A stretch of DNA of 20,194 bases from an uncultured Solobacterium sp. Its GTDB lineage: Bacteria > Bacillota_I > Bacilli_A > Erysipelotrichales > Erysipelotrichaceae. The stretch spans positions 1 to 20,194 of the forward strand of contig CAJOLG010000030.1 of NCBI GenBank assembly GCA_905235315.1. Reading direction: 5' to 3'. Shown in pieces: positions 1 to 7,193 of the stretch. The position numbers and the translations under genes are program-made. Below the pieces are notes generated by a model. The model saw only the letters and a program-made list of their open reading frames with translations, searched no databases and was not told the origin of the DNA. Positions within the stretch are counted from its first letter, which is position 1. Each line of letters starts with the position of its first letter.

Positions 1-920
1 AGCAGCAGCATGCACAGTCTGGACTGTCCGATACCGCCGCCGATGGTATACGGAAGCTCCCGGTTGAGAATCATCTGATGGTAGGGGAGAGAAAGCCTTC
101 CCTCACAGTGACTCGCTTTGCACTGGGTGCGGATGGAGTTTTCATCGACCCGGATTCCCATGGAGGAAATTTCAAGTGCGGAAGACAGGCTCGGCAGCCA
201 GAACAGCAGATCGCCGTTCAGCTTCCAGTCATCATAGTCCGGTGCACGCCCGTCATGCGGGTGATTGCTGCGGGTAAGCGGCCAGCCGATCTGTTTGATG
301 AAGACACATCCCTTTTCCCGGGTAATCGCGGTTTCGCGGTCTTTTACCGAAAGATCCGGGTAACGGTCTTCCAGTTCCTGACTGGTGATGAAACAGACAT
401 CATCTGCGAGGTGGCATACCGCATTGGGATATTTGTACCAGACTTCGTGTTCCATATGCTTGATGATCTTGAAGATCTCACGCACGGTCGCTTCCAGTGT
501 TTCATCGGTGCGCTCCTCTTTTGTGATGATCTTTTCCCAGTCCCACTGATCAACATAGGCGCTGTGCAGATTATCAAGCAGCTCATCCCTGCGGATGGCA
601 TTCATATTCGTGTACAGACCTTCATGGACATCAAAGCCGTACTTTTTCAGTGCGTAACGCTTCCACTTCGCAAGTGACTGAACGACTTCGATCCGTTCTT
701 CGGGCATCTCCTGCATCTCGAACGATACCGGCCGCTCAATGCCGTTGAGGTTGTCGTTGAGACCGCTCTTCTTCGACACAAACAGCGGAGCGCTGATGCG
801 CGAGAGATTCATTTCCCTGCCGAATTCCTTCTGAAAGGTATCACGGATATATTTAATTGCTTCCTGTGTTTCACGAACCGTCAGTACCGGATCGTATCCC
901 TTTGGAGTGATCACGTTCAT
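1..920 (-). CDS. asnA: Aspartate--ammonia ligase (AsnA), 3' end cut by window edge
   Basis: The translated minus strand matches the AsnA family from its first residues (MNVITPKGYDPVLTV) to the family signature near the C-terminus (TIGGGIGQSRL). Conserved blocks on the way are SLAKWKR, GLYTNMNA, YVDQWDWE, SQELEDRYPDL, RAPDYDDW and SSMGIRVDENS. The enzyme makes asparagine from aspartate, free ammonia and ATP, giving AMP and pyrophosphate, in the cytoplasm. 306 codons are present; the family is about 330-340 residues, so roughly 30 C-terminal residues lie outside the window. The ATG at 918-920 is preceded by an AGGGG-like ribosome binding site about ten bases upstream. The gene lies downstream of the exporter genes on the same strand, but a terminator at 1013-1043 separates them, so it is probably transcribed alone. 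I could not find a convincing -35/-10 pair. The identification is secure from motif order. Confidence 0.95.
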   Translation of the reverse strand, partial: MNVITPKGYDPVLTVRETQEAIKYIRDTFQKEFGREMNLSRISAPLFVSKKSGLNDNLNGIERPVSFEMQEMPEERIEVVQSLAKWKRYALKKYGFDVHEGLYTNMNAIRRDELLDNLHSAYVDQWDWEKIITKEERTDETLEATVREIFKIIKHMEHEVWYKYPNAVCHLADDVCFITSQELEDRYPDLSVKDRETAITREKGCVFIKQIGWPLTRSNHPHDGRAPDYDDWKLNGDLLFWLPSLSSALEISSMGIRVDENSIRTQCKASHCEGRLSLPYHQMILNRELPYTIGGGIGQSRLCMLL

Positions 921-1012
921 ATGCTTTTATCCCCTGTATCAGTACTTATTTTACTCAGATTGGACATGATAGGAAATAAAAAAATAAAGCGTGCCGCAAA
1001 AAAGCAGAGCAG

Positions 1013-1043
1013 AAAAAAGCGGCCTGCCTGACAGGCAGACCGC
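1013..1043 (-). terminator. Intrinsic terminator of the ABC exporter genes
   Basis: Read on the minus strand, a stem of 11 pairs (positions 1019-1029 with 1033-1043, one G-U pair, three-base loop) is followed directly by six T. It lies 24 bases past the stop codon of the second ABC gene and before asnA, so it ends the exporter transcript. Confidence 0.85.
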
Positions 1044-1066
1044 GTGGGTTATGTATGCATGGTTTG

Positions 1067-2923
1067 TTACCCTTCGGCGAACTGGGAATTGTAAAGGGAG
1101 GCATAGAAGCCGTTTTTCGCCATCAGCTCTTCGTGGTTTCCGACTTCCACAATATCCCCGTGATCCATGCAGAGGATGATATCCGCATTGCGGATCGTGG
1201 AAAGACGGTGGGCAATGACAAAGCTGGTGCGGCCCTTCATCAGGTTTTCGATGCCTTTCTGGATCAATGCTTCCGTACGGGTATCGACAGAGGAGGTTGC
1301 CTCGTCGAAGATCAGGATCTTCGGATCGCTGAGGAATGCGCGGGCAATGGTCAGAAGCTGTTTCTGGCCCTGTGAGATATTTGTGGATTCCTCGTTGATC
1401 TCCGTCTGATAACCGTTCTCCAGCGTGCGGATAAAGTGATCGGCGTATGCATTGTCTGCAGCCCGGATCACTTCTTCATCCGTGGCATCCATCCGGCCGT
1501 ATCGGATATTCTCCATGACGGTTCCGGAGGAGAGCCATGCGTCCTGCAGCACCATGCCGAACGCATCGCGCAGATCGGAGCGAGTCAGCTGTCTTGTATC
1601 AATGCCGTCAATATAGATCGCACCGCTGTTGAGATCATAGAACCGCATCAGCAGTTTCACAATCGTGGTCTTTCCGGCGCCGGTGGGACCGACAATCGCA
1701 ATCTGTTTTCCCTGATTAAAATATGCGCTGAAATTGTGGATGATGATCTCATTGGGATCATAGCCGAAGCATACGTTTTCAAACGAGACATTCCCGCGGA
1801 CTGTAAGATTGCCGGCTTCATCCCGGATGGATACCGGATTGACCGGATCCGGCGATTCCTCTTCCTCTTCCAGGAATTCGAAGACACGTTCTGCCGCAGC
1901 AGCCGTGCTCTGCAGGATGTTCATCATCTGCGCTGTCTGGGTGATCGGCTGATTGAAGGAACGCACATACTGGATGAATGCCTGGATATCGCCGATCGCA
2001 AGGCCGTTGTGGATCGAAAGATAGCCGCCCAGCACACAGCATCCGACATACCCGATGTTTCCGATCAGGTTTGTCACCGGCTGCATCAGGCCGCTCATGA
2101 ACTGCGCTTTCCATCCTGCTTCATACAGTTTTTCGTTCAGTTCATTGAATTCCCTGACCGAACGCTCTTCGCCGTTGAATGCCTTCATGACAATATGTCC
2201 GCCGTACATTTCTTCAATGTGGCCGTTGACATTGCCGAGGGTCTTCTGCTGGGCTTTGAAGTACGGCTGACTGTGTTTTACGACAACCGCAGCCGCGATT
2301 CCCGAAAGGGGCACAACAATCAGTGCCATGACTGTCAGCTGCCAGGAAATCCGCAGCATCATATACAGCACACCTATAACCGTAATGACCGATGTGAAGA
2401 TCTGCTGAATCGACTGGTTCAGGCTCTGTGATACGGTATCCACATCGTTGGTGATGCGGGAGAGCACTTCGCCGTGCGTCTGCCGGTCAAAGTAGGCAAG
2501 GGGCAGACGGTTGATCTTTTCGCTGATTTCTCTGCGGAGCGAGTAGGTGACACCCTGTGTGACGCCGGCCATCATCCATCCCTGGATGTAGGAGAAGATC
2601 ATGGAAAGGACATAGATGATTCCAAGCGTCCGCAGGATGGAGAAAATCCGTTCGAAGTCAATCGATCCGGTTCCCGTGTATTTTGCGGCCAGGCCTTCCG
2701 CAAGCGCGGTTGTGGCGCTTCCGAGCACCCTGGGGCCGATGATGGTAAAGACCGTAGAAGCAGCCGCAAACAGGATGATGATAATCAGCCGGAAGGTATA
2801 CGGCTTCAGATACCGGATCAGCTTGCGGATGGTTCCGCTGAAATCCTTTGCCTTGTCTCCCTGCATCATGCCGCGTCCGCGGCCTCCGCGTCTCTGCGCG
2901 GGCTGATGATTCTGCTGGCTCAT
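1067..2923 (-). CDS. ABC exporter half-transporter (permease + ATPase), catalytic subunit of a heterodimer
   Basis: A 618-residue type IV ABC exporter subunit. A polar Gln/Arg/Gly-rich tail (about residues 1-32) precedes a six-helix membrane domain (about 33-340) and a C-terminal nucleotide-binding domain. Walker A is GPTGAGKTT at 412-420, the signature is ISQGQ at 516-520 instead of LSGGQ, Walker B is ILIFDEATSSVD with catalytic E541, and the switch histidine is H572 (IAHRLST). The ATG at 2921-2923 is preferred over an upstream in-frame start because a GGAGG site lies just before it and it forms an ATGA overlap with the upstream ABC gene. A canonical Walker B with a degenerate signature is the pattern of the catalytic half of BmrCD/TM287-288-type heterodimers. 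The substrate cannot be told from sequence; drug or lipid-like compounds are usual for the class. Confidence 0.92.
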   Translation of the reverse strand: MSQQNHQPAQRRGGRGRGMMQGDKAKDFSGTIRKLIRYLKPYTFRLIIIILFAAASTVFTIIGPRVLGSATTALAEGLAAKYTGTGSIDFERIFSILRTLGIIYVLSMIFSYIQGWMMAGVTQGVTYSLRREISEKINRLPLAYFDRQTHGEVLSRITNDVDTVSQSLNQSIQQIFTSVITVIGVLYMMLRISWQLTVMALIVVPLSGIAAAVVVKHSQPYFKAQQKTLGNVNGHIEEMYGGHIVMKAFNGEERSVREFNELNEKLYEAGWKAQFMSGLMQPVTNLIGNIGYVGCCVLGGYLSIHNGLAIGDIQAFIQYVRSFNQPITQTAQMMNILQSTAAAAERVFEFLEEEEESPDPVNPVSIRDEAGNLTVRGNVSFENVCFGYDPNEIIIHNFSAYFNQGKQIAIVGPTGAGKTTIVKLLMRFYDLNSGAIYIDGIDTRQLTRSDLRDAFGMVLQDAWLSSGTVMENIRYGRMDATDEEVIRAADNAYADHFIRTLENGYQTEINEESTNISQGQKQLLTIARAFLSDPKILIFDEATSSVDTRTEALIQKGIENLMKGRTSFVIAHRLSTIRNADIILCMDHGDIVEVGNHEELMAKNGFYASLYNSQFAEG

Positions 2924-4476
2924 GACAGTTCCTCCGGGCTTAACTGAGAGTAAGCTATTTCCTGATAGACGCTGCACGTCTTCATCAGTTCTTCATGGGT
3001 TCCCATACCGGCAATCCGGCCTTCATCCAATACAATGATGCGGTCCGCATGCCGGATCGTGCTGATTCGCTGGGCAACGATCAGAACGGTGGAGCGGGTC
3101 TTTGCGACAAGTTTGTTCAGCTCTTCCCGCAGCCGGGCATCGGTTGCGTAATCCAGTGCGGAGAACGCGTCGTCGAAGATATAGACCTGCGCGTTTCGCA
3201 CCAGCGCGCGGGCAATGGATAGACGCTGCTTCTGGCCGCCCGACACATTGGTGCCGCCCTGGGATATGGGCTCTTCCAGACGGTTCGGCATCCGGTCGAC
3301 GAATTCCTTTGCCTGGGATACTTCCAGTGCGGTTTCGATCAGATCCTCGCCCGCCGTTTCATCCGCATAGCGGAGATTGGATTCCACGGTGCCGGAGAAG
3401 AGAACCGCTTTCTGCGGCACATAGCCGATGCGCTCCCGCAGGTCTTTCTGCCGGACATTCCGGATATCGGTATCGCCGAACATGACCGCGCCTTCCGTCA
3501 CATCAAAGAAGCGGGGAATCAGATTGACCAGCGTGCTCTTGCCGGAGCCGGTCGATCCGATGAAGGCGACCGTTTCGCCGGGATGCGCTTCAAACGTGAT
3601 GTCCCGAAGAACATATTCCTCGGCTTTGGGATATTTGAATGACACATTGCGGAAGGAAATGGTCTGATTGTCGGCCGGGAGTTCTTCCGGTGTTTCCGGA
3701 TCGTGAATTGCCGGCTCGGTTTCCAGAACCTCAAAGATACGGTTCGCACTGACCGCAGAACGGGGAATCATGATGAAGATCATCGCAACGATCATGAAGG
3801 ACATCAGGACATGAACCGCGTACTGCAGGAATGCCATCATATCGCCGATCTGCATGGTTCCAAGATCGATCTGCTTACTGCCGAACCAGAGAATCAGAAC
3901 AGAGACAAAACTCATCAGGAAGGTCATTGCGGGCATGATGACCGCCATCGCCCGGTTGACGAAGATGTTCACCCGGGTGATTTCGCTGTTGACGTCATCA
4001 AACCGCTTTTCTTCCGCCTTTTCGTTATTGAATGCACGTACGACCAGGATGCCGGAGAGCTGCTCGCGGATCACCAGGTTCAGCCGGTCAACCAGCTTCT
4101 GGATGATCCGGAACTTCGGCAGGGTGATCCAGAAGGTAACCGCCATCAGGGCGATAATGATTAAGAGCACCCAGCCCAGGATGTTCACCATGCCGGAGTA
4201 GCGCATGACCTTGAACAGGGAAGTAAGCCCCATAAACGGCGCAAACAGCACGATCCTCAGCAGCATGTTCAAAACCATCTGGATCTGCTGGATATCATTC
4301 GTGGTGCGGGTGATCAAAGATGCCGTGGAGAACCGGCTGAATTCCTCACTGGAGAACGATTCCACACGTTTGAATACATCCGCGCGAATATTGCGGCAGG
4401 CACCGGTTGCGGTGCGGGAGGAAAGAAACGAAGAGCCCACCGCACAGAGACTTCCCAGCAGTGTGATCGCCAGCAT
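2920..4476 (-). CDS. ABC exporter half-transporter, 3' part of a frameshifted gene
   Basis: A 518-codon reading frame holding membrane helices after the first, plus a complete nucleotide-binding domain. Walker A is GSTGSGKST at 307-315 and the signature is VSGGQ. Walker B reads IFDD, with D436 where the catalytic Glu should be, and the switch residue is Q469 (VAQRIST) instead of His. These changes mark the non-catalytic partner in heterodimeric exporters, complementary to the downstream subunit. The first helix and the extracellular loop lie in another frame (4314-5048), so this is the 3' part of one disrupted gene. The ATG at 4474-4476 has a weak AAGG seven bases upstream, so internal initiation is conceivable, but the product would lack the first membrane helix. 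Its TGA overlaps the ATG of the next gene. The family is secure; whether a functional protein is made is doubtful. Confidence 0.8.
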   Translation of the reverse strand: MLAITLLGSLCAVGSSFLSSRTATGACRNIRADVFKRVESFSSEEFSRFSTASLITRTTNDIQQIQMVLNMLLRIVLFAPFMGLTSLFKVMRYSGMVNILGWVLLIIIALMAVTFWITLPKFRIIQKLVDRLNLVIREQLSGILVVRAFNNEKAEEKRFDDVNSEITRVNIFVNRAMAVIMPAMTFLMSFVSVLILWFGSKQIDLGTMQIGDMMAFLQYAVHVLMSFMIVAMIFIMIPRSAVSANRIFEVLETEPAIHDPETPEELPADNQTISFRNVSFKYPKAEEYVLRDITFEAHPGETVAFIGSTGSGKSTLVNLIPRFFDVTEGAVMFGDTDIRNVRQKDLRERIGYVPQKAVLFSGTVESNLRYADETAGEDLIETALEVSQAKEFVDRMPNRLEEPISQGGTNVSGGQKQRLSIARALVRNAQVYIFDDAFSALDYATDARLREELNKLVAKTRSTVLIVAQRISTIRHADRIIVLDEGRIAGMGTHEELMKTCSVYQEIAYSQLSPEELS

Positions 4477-5048
4477 GATCGGCCTTCGTTCAGAATGTAC
4501 CGGTTCTGCATGGCCTCGATGTCGACACCGAGCGCCGCATATTCATATTTCATGCCCATCATTACCGCAGCGTTCAGGTTGTCTTCCGTGTATGCGGCGA
4601 ACTGCGCATCGACCTGTTCCAGGATGGGTGCGGCGGCTTCCGGGTTCTGTTCCAGCATGGTGTAGATCTGTTCCGGTTCCACCGGCAGCTGACCGGAAGC
4701 GGCCCCGCTTTCCAGCATCGTAACGGTGAGGAAAGACCGGCGTACGAGGCCGGAAGAATCCACGCCTTCGTTCAGGACATAAATATCTTCGGACACAGAT
4801 GCAGGGTAGGCTGTTTCATATTCGGCGGTTCCCGCCGGCACAAACGTGTATGCGGATTCAAACGCTGCCCGTTCGGATTCACTCATGAACAGCTTCATAT
4901 GCCCGCAGGTGGATGCCCGGAGCACTTTTGGGGAAGGGTCATCAATGCCGCTGTACTGAATGCCGTAAGTAACAATGCCGGACATATAATCCGGAAGGGC
5001 AAGTTCAAACTGAACCTGGGCAAATGTCAGCGCGATGATTGCCAGCAC
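4314..5048 (-). pseudogene. N-terminal fragment of the same ABC exporter subunit (frameshifted, start codon missing)
   Basis: This frame encodes the first membrane helix (LAIIALTFAQVQFELALP), a family-typical motif after it (DYMSGIVTYGIQYSGI) and an acidic extracellular loop of about 130 residues ending in QNRYILNEG near 4481. After that the frame no longer matches the family, while the neighbouring frame continues with MLAITLLGSL at 4476; adding one base near 4476-4482 joins them. Upstream, the codons for a typical N-terminus (YLKALRYLKPFWLS) run in frame from about 5090 to 5049, but no ATG, GTG or TTG occurs in that stretch in any frame. The first canonical start is the GTG at 5046-5048, inside the first helix and without a ribosome binding site. 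Two separate lesions favour a genuine pseudogene over a sequencing error, though errors cannot be excluded. Confidence 0.75.
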
Positions 5049-5116
5049 CGAAAGCCAGAAGGGTTTCAGATATCGCAGTGCTTTTAAGTACCCGTTTCCG
5101 GGTGCGTGTATCGTGT

Positions 5117-5125
5117 ATTATATCA
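5117..5125 (-). promoter_or_regulatory. Extended -10 promoter for the ABC exporter genes
   Basis: On the minus strand the sequence TGATATAAT is a perfect extended -10 element (TGnTATAAT). The -35 region at the correct distance is only T-rich, which an extended -10 can tolerate. Transcription would start near 5110, leaving a very short leader that contains a five-pair stem closed by a GAAA loop (5090-5103) where a ribosome binding site and start codon would be expected. Confidence 0.6.
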
Positions 5126-5162
5126 TGTACGTGATTATAAAAAATAATGCATGACGTGATGC
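5122..5162. promoter_or_regulatory. Candidate operator region between divergent genes
   Basis: Two 14-base near-palindromes lie here: ATCATGTACGTGAT at 5122-5135 and GCATGACGTGATGC at 5149-5162, each with one mismatched symmetric pair. ACGTGAT occurs twice (5129-5135, 5154-5160) and TGCATGA twice (5148-5154, 5160-5166). The first palindrome touches the -10 of the exporter promoter, a position suited to repression. No regulator is identified. Confidence 0.3.
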
Positions 5163-5188
5163 ATGATGCGTGAGATAAGGAAATCCGG

Positions 5189-5218
5189 TTGCGCCGCAGA
5201 GTTTCAGATTGGTATGAT
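5189..5218 (+). promoter_or_regulatory. Promoter of the threonine aldolase-like gene
   Basis: TTGCGC (5189-5194) and TATGAT (5213-5218) are 18 bases apart, and TG at 5210-5211 makes the -10 extended. Transcription would begin near 5225, just ahead of the strong ribosome binding site at 5229-5236. Confidence 0.5.
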
Positions 5219-5240
5219 AGTGCCCGTAAAGGAGGGTTCT

Positions 5241-6296
5241 ATGAACAAAGTGTATTTTGCGTCTGATTATCAGGAGGATCAGGAGGGTATGGCACCGGAG
5301 ATCCTGAAAAATCTGGAAACGGCGAATCTTGTGCCTGTCAGCGGGTACGGAACCGATGAATTCAGCGAAAGCGCCCGGATGAAGATCCGTGACGCGATCG
5401 GAAGGAATGACGCAGAAATTCATTTTCTTGCGGGCGGAACGCAGGCAAACGCGGTCGTGATCAGCGCGGCACTGCGGGAATATGAAGGCGTTGTCGCTGC
5501 GGATACCGGCCATGTTGCACTTCATGAAGCCGGTGCGATTGAATATACCGGCCACAAGGTACTGACGGTAAAAGGAGACCGCGGAATCCTGCGGGCAGAT
5601 GCGCTTCGGGAAACGCTTGAAACATTCTATGCGGATGGGAATCATGATCATATGGTCCATCCGGGCATGGTATACATCTCTCATCCGACCGAGTACGGCA
5701 CCCTGTACTCCAAAGCCGAACTGACGGCACTGCGCCGGATCTGTGATGCGTATCATCTGCCGCTTTATGTCGACGGAGCGCGGCTGGCCTATGCCCTGGC
5801 ATGCAAGGAGAACGATGTTTCCCTGAAGGATCTGGCTGAGCTTGCCGATGCCTTCTACATCGGCGGCACGAAGTGCGGTGCGATTCTCGGGGAAGCGGTC
5901 GTCATTTTAAACAAAAAGCTGTTCCCGCATTTCTTTACCACGGTAAAACTGCACGGCGCCCTGCTCGCAAAAGGCAGGCTGGCCGGAATCTCGTTCGACA
6001 CCCTGTTCACTGACGGCCTCTATGAACGGCTCGGTGCGCATGCGCTGGAAAAAGCGGCGGAGATCCGTGCTGCGCTGGCGGAAAACAACTGGCAGGTGTT
6101 CTTTGAAACCCCGACCAATCAGATCTTCGTGGTGGTGGATAATGATACACTCCGTAAGCTGGATGAAACCGTGGTGTACAGTTTCTGGGAGCCGTATGAC
6201 GAGTCCCATACCGTGATCCGGTTTGCGACCAGCTGGGCAACCCCGGACAGGGATGTGGAGGAACTGATCCGGATCATCCGGTCCATGCCCCGCTAG
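5241..6296 (+). CDS. ltaE: Low-specificity L-threonine aldolase-like PLP enzyme
   Basis: A 351-residue fold-type I PLP enzyme of the threonine aldolase/beta-eliminating lyase family, which typically cleaves L-threonine or allo-threonine to glycine and acetaldehyde. Recognisable blocks are the cofactor loop FLAGGTQAN (62-70), DTGHVALHEAGAIE around H91, the cofactor-nitrogen aspartate D178 in VDGAR, and the Schiff-base lysine K211 in YIGGTKCG. The motif SHPTEYGTLYS (147-157) replaces the ENTHN of the E. coli-type enzymes, so it belongs to a sister subfamily and substrate preference is uncertain. The ATG at 5241 is chosen over an upstream in-frame start because of the optimal AAAGGAGGG four bases before it. 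It has its own promoter, diverges from the exporter genes and converges on the DeoR-type regulator. Glycine feeds purine synthesis through PurD and the folate one-carbon pool, a possible but unproven link to the operon downstream. Confidence 0.87.
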   Translation: MNKVYFASDYQEDQEGMAPEILKNLETANLVPVSGYGTDEFSESARMKIRDAIGRNDAEIHFLAGGTQANAVVISAALREYEGVVAADTGHVALHEAGAIEYTGHKVLTVKGDRGILRADALRETLETFYADGNHDHMVHPGMVYISHPTEYGTLYSKAELTALRRICDAYHLPLYVDGARLAYALACKENDVSLKDLAELADAFYIGGTKCGAILGEAVVILNKKLFPHFFTTVKLHGALLAKGRLAGISFDTLFTDGLYERLGAHALEKAAEIRAALAENNWQVFFETPTNQIFVVVDNDTLRKLDETVVYSFWEPYDESHTVIRFATSWATPDRDVEELIRIIRSMPR

Positions 6297-7045
6297 GCTT
6301 CAATGATTTCCGGAATCTCCGCCACCAGTTTTCTCTGATCCGGCCGCATGCCGGTGGTGATGAAGGAGGAGAAATCCGCATAACGGGCGAAAATGAAAGT
6401 GCCGGCGTGCTGAAATTTTGAGGCATCGCATACGAGCACTTTTTTTGGTGCGAGAGACATGACGCGGCGGTGAATCTCCATCTCTTCAAACGAGAAGGTG
6501 GTCGGCCCCTCTCCTTCGACGAACCCGTCACAGCCGACAAATGCGAGATCGATCCGGATATGGGAAAGATTCTCCAGGGCGTACATGCCGACCGCACAGC
6601 CGCCGAACTTCTGAATCCGGCCGCCGACGAAGATGATTTCGTGCCGGGTGGAACGGGCCATCGCCGCGAGATCAAGGGAATTGGTGACGATCAGAAGATC
6701 CTTCCGCAAGGGAAGGTATCTTGCCATCGCACTCAGGGTGGTGCCGGGTCCGATCCAGACCGCAGCGCCGTCGGGAATCAGAGAGACGGCAGCCCGGGCA
6801 ATCCGGTTTTTCTCCTGGGCGTGTTCGGATGCCTTGACGTCGACATCGACCTGGGCATACTGCCGCACGGACGCACCCCCGTGAACCCGCGAACAGAGAC
6901 CCAGCGACGATAGCCGGGTCAGATCCTGGCGGATGGTTTCTTCGCTGACCTGAAATTCTGCACTGAGGTCATGAACCGAGACGGCGGATTCCGCGTACAG
7001 TTTTGCCATGATCGCATCGCGCCGGATGTCACCTTTCTTACTCAT
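6293..7045 (-). CDS. DeoR/GlpR-family transcriptional repressor
   Basis: A 250-residue protein of the DeoR family, whose members repress sugar-catabolic genes and are released by phosphorylated sugars. The N-terminal winged helix-turn-helix covers about residues 5-58 (SVHDLSAEFQVSEETIRQDL, then RVHGGA, the family hallmark). The C-terminal sugar-phosphate sensor domain resembles ribose-5-phosphate isomerase and shows IGPGTTLSAMARYL, LIVTNSLDLA and LAFVGCDGF. The start at 7045 gives the standard N-terminus; its ribosome binding site is weak. It is transcribed away from hxlA, and inverted repeats lie between the two, so it most likely controls hxlA-hxlB and their followers as well as itself. Its stop overlaps that of the threonine aldolase-like gene within one CTAG. 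Family assignment is firm; target and inducer are inferred. Confidence 0.92.
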   Translation of the reverse strand: MSKKGDIRRDAIMAKLYAESAVSVHDLSAEFQVSEETIRQDLTRLSSLGLCSRVHGGASVRQYAQVDVDVKASEHAQEKNRIARAAVSLIPDGAAVWIGPGTTLSAMARYLPLRKDLLIVTNSLDLAAMARSTRHEIIFVGGRIQKFGGCAVGMYALENLSHIRIDLAFVGCDGFVEGEGPTTFSFEEMEIHRRVMSLAPKKVLVCDASKFQHAGTFIFARYADFSSFITTGMRPDQRKLVAEIPEIIEA

Positions 7046-7064
7046 GGCTTCAGTGTATCAAAAA

Positions 7065-7131
7065 TCTGTGTTTCAAGGGGTGAAAAACCTGAAATACAGG
7101 AAAATAATCCTGTTTCTTCAAGAAACACAGA
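7065..7131. promoter_or_regulatory. Candidate DeoR-family operator cluster between deoR-type gene and hxlA
   Basis: Several nested inverted repeats share the half-site TGTTTC. TCTGTGTTTC (7065-7074) is repeated inverted and perfect as GAAACACAGA (7122-7131). TGTTTCTTCAAGAAACA (7111-7127) is a perfect eight-base palindrome around a central C. TGTTTCA (7069-7075) faces TGAAAAA (7081-7087). CCTG/CAGG arms sit at 7088-7100. The cluster lies between the regulator start and the proposed hxlA -35, as expected for an operator serving both directions and possibly closing a loop. Confidence 0.6.
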
Positions 7132-7138
7132 AAAATGA

Positions 7139-7168
7139 TTGTGAATCAGGCTTCCGCAGGCGTATGGT
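7139..7168 (+). promoter_or_regulatory. Putative hxlA promoter
   Basis: TTGTGA (7139-7144) and TATGGT (7163-7168) are 18 bases apart, four of six matches each. The start of transcription would fall near 7175, nineteen bases before the hxlA ATG, and the inverted repeats at 7111-7131 would lie just upstream of the -35. Confidence 0.35.
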
Positions 7169-7193
7169 GAACATGAAAGAGAGGAACGAGAGT

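Noticed and set aside
1055..1409. Small plus-strand frames overlapping the 3' end of the second ABC gene.
   Set aside because: They are complementary to the conserved Walker B and signature region and have no independent coding evidence.
4470..4485. Programmed ribosomal frameshift joining the two parts of the ABC gene.
   Set aside because: No slippery heptamer or stop-linked +1 site is present at the junction, and the start codon is also missing, so decay or a sequencing error is more likely.
7088..7113. The CCTG/CAGG and ACAGG/CCTGT arms between deoR-type gene and hxlA as an intrinsic terminator.
   Set aside because: The stems are short, no T run follows, and the position upstream of both genes fits an operator, not a terminator.
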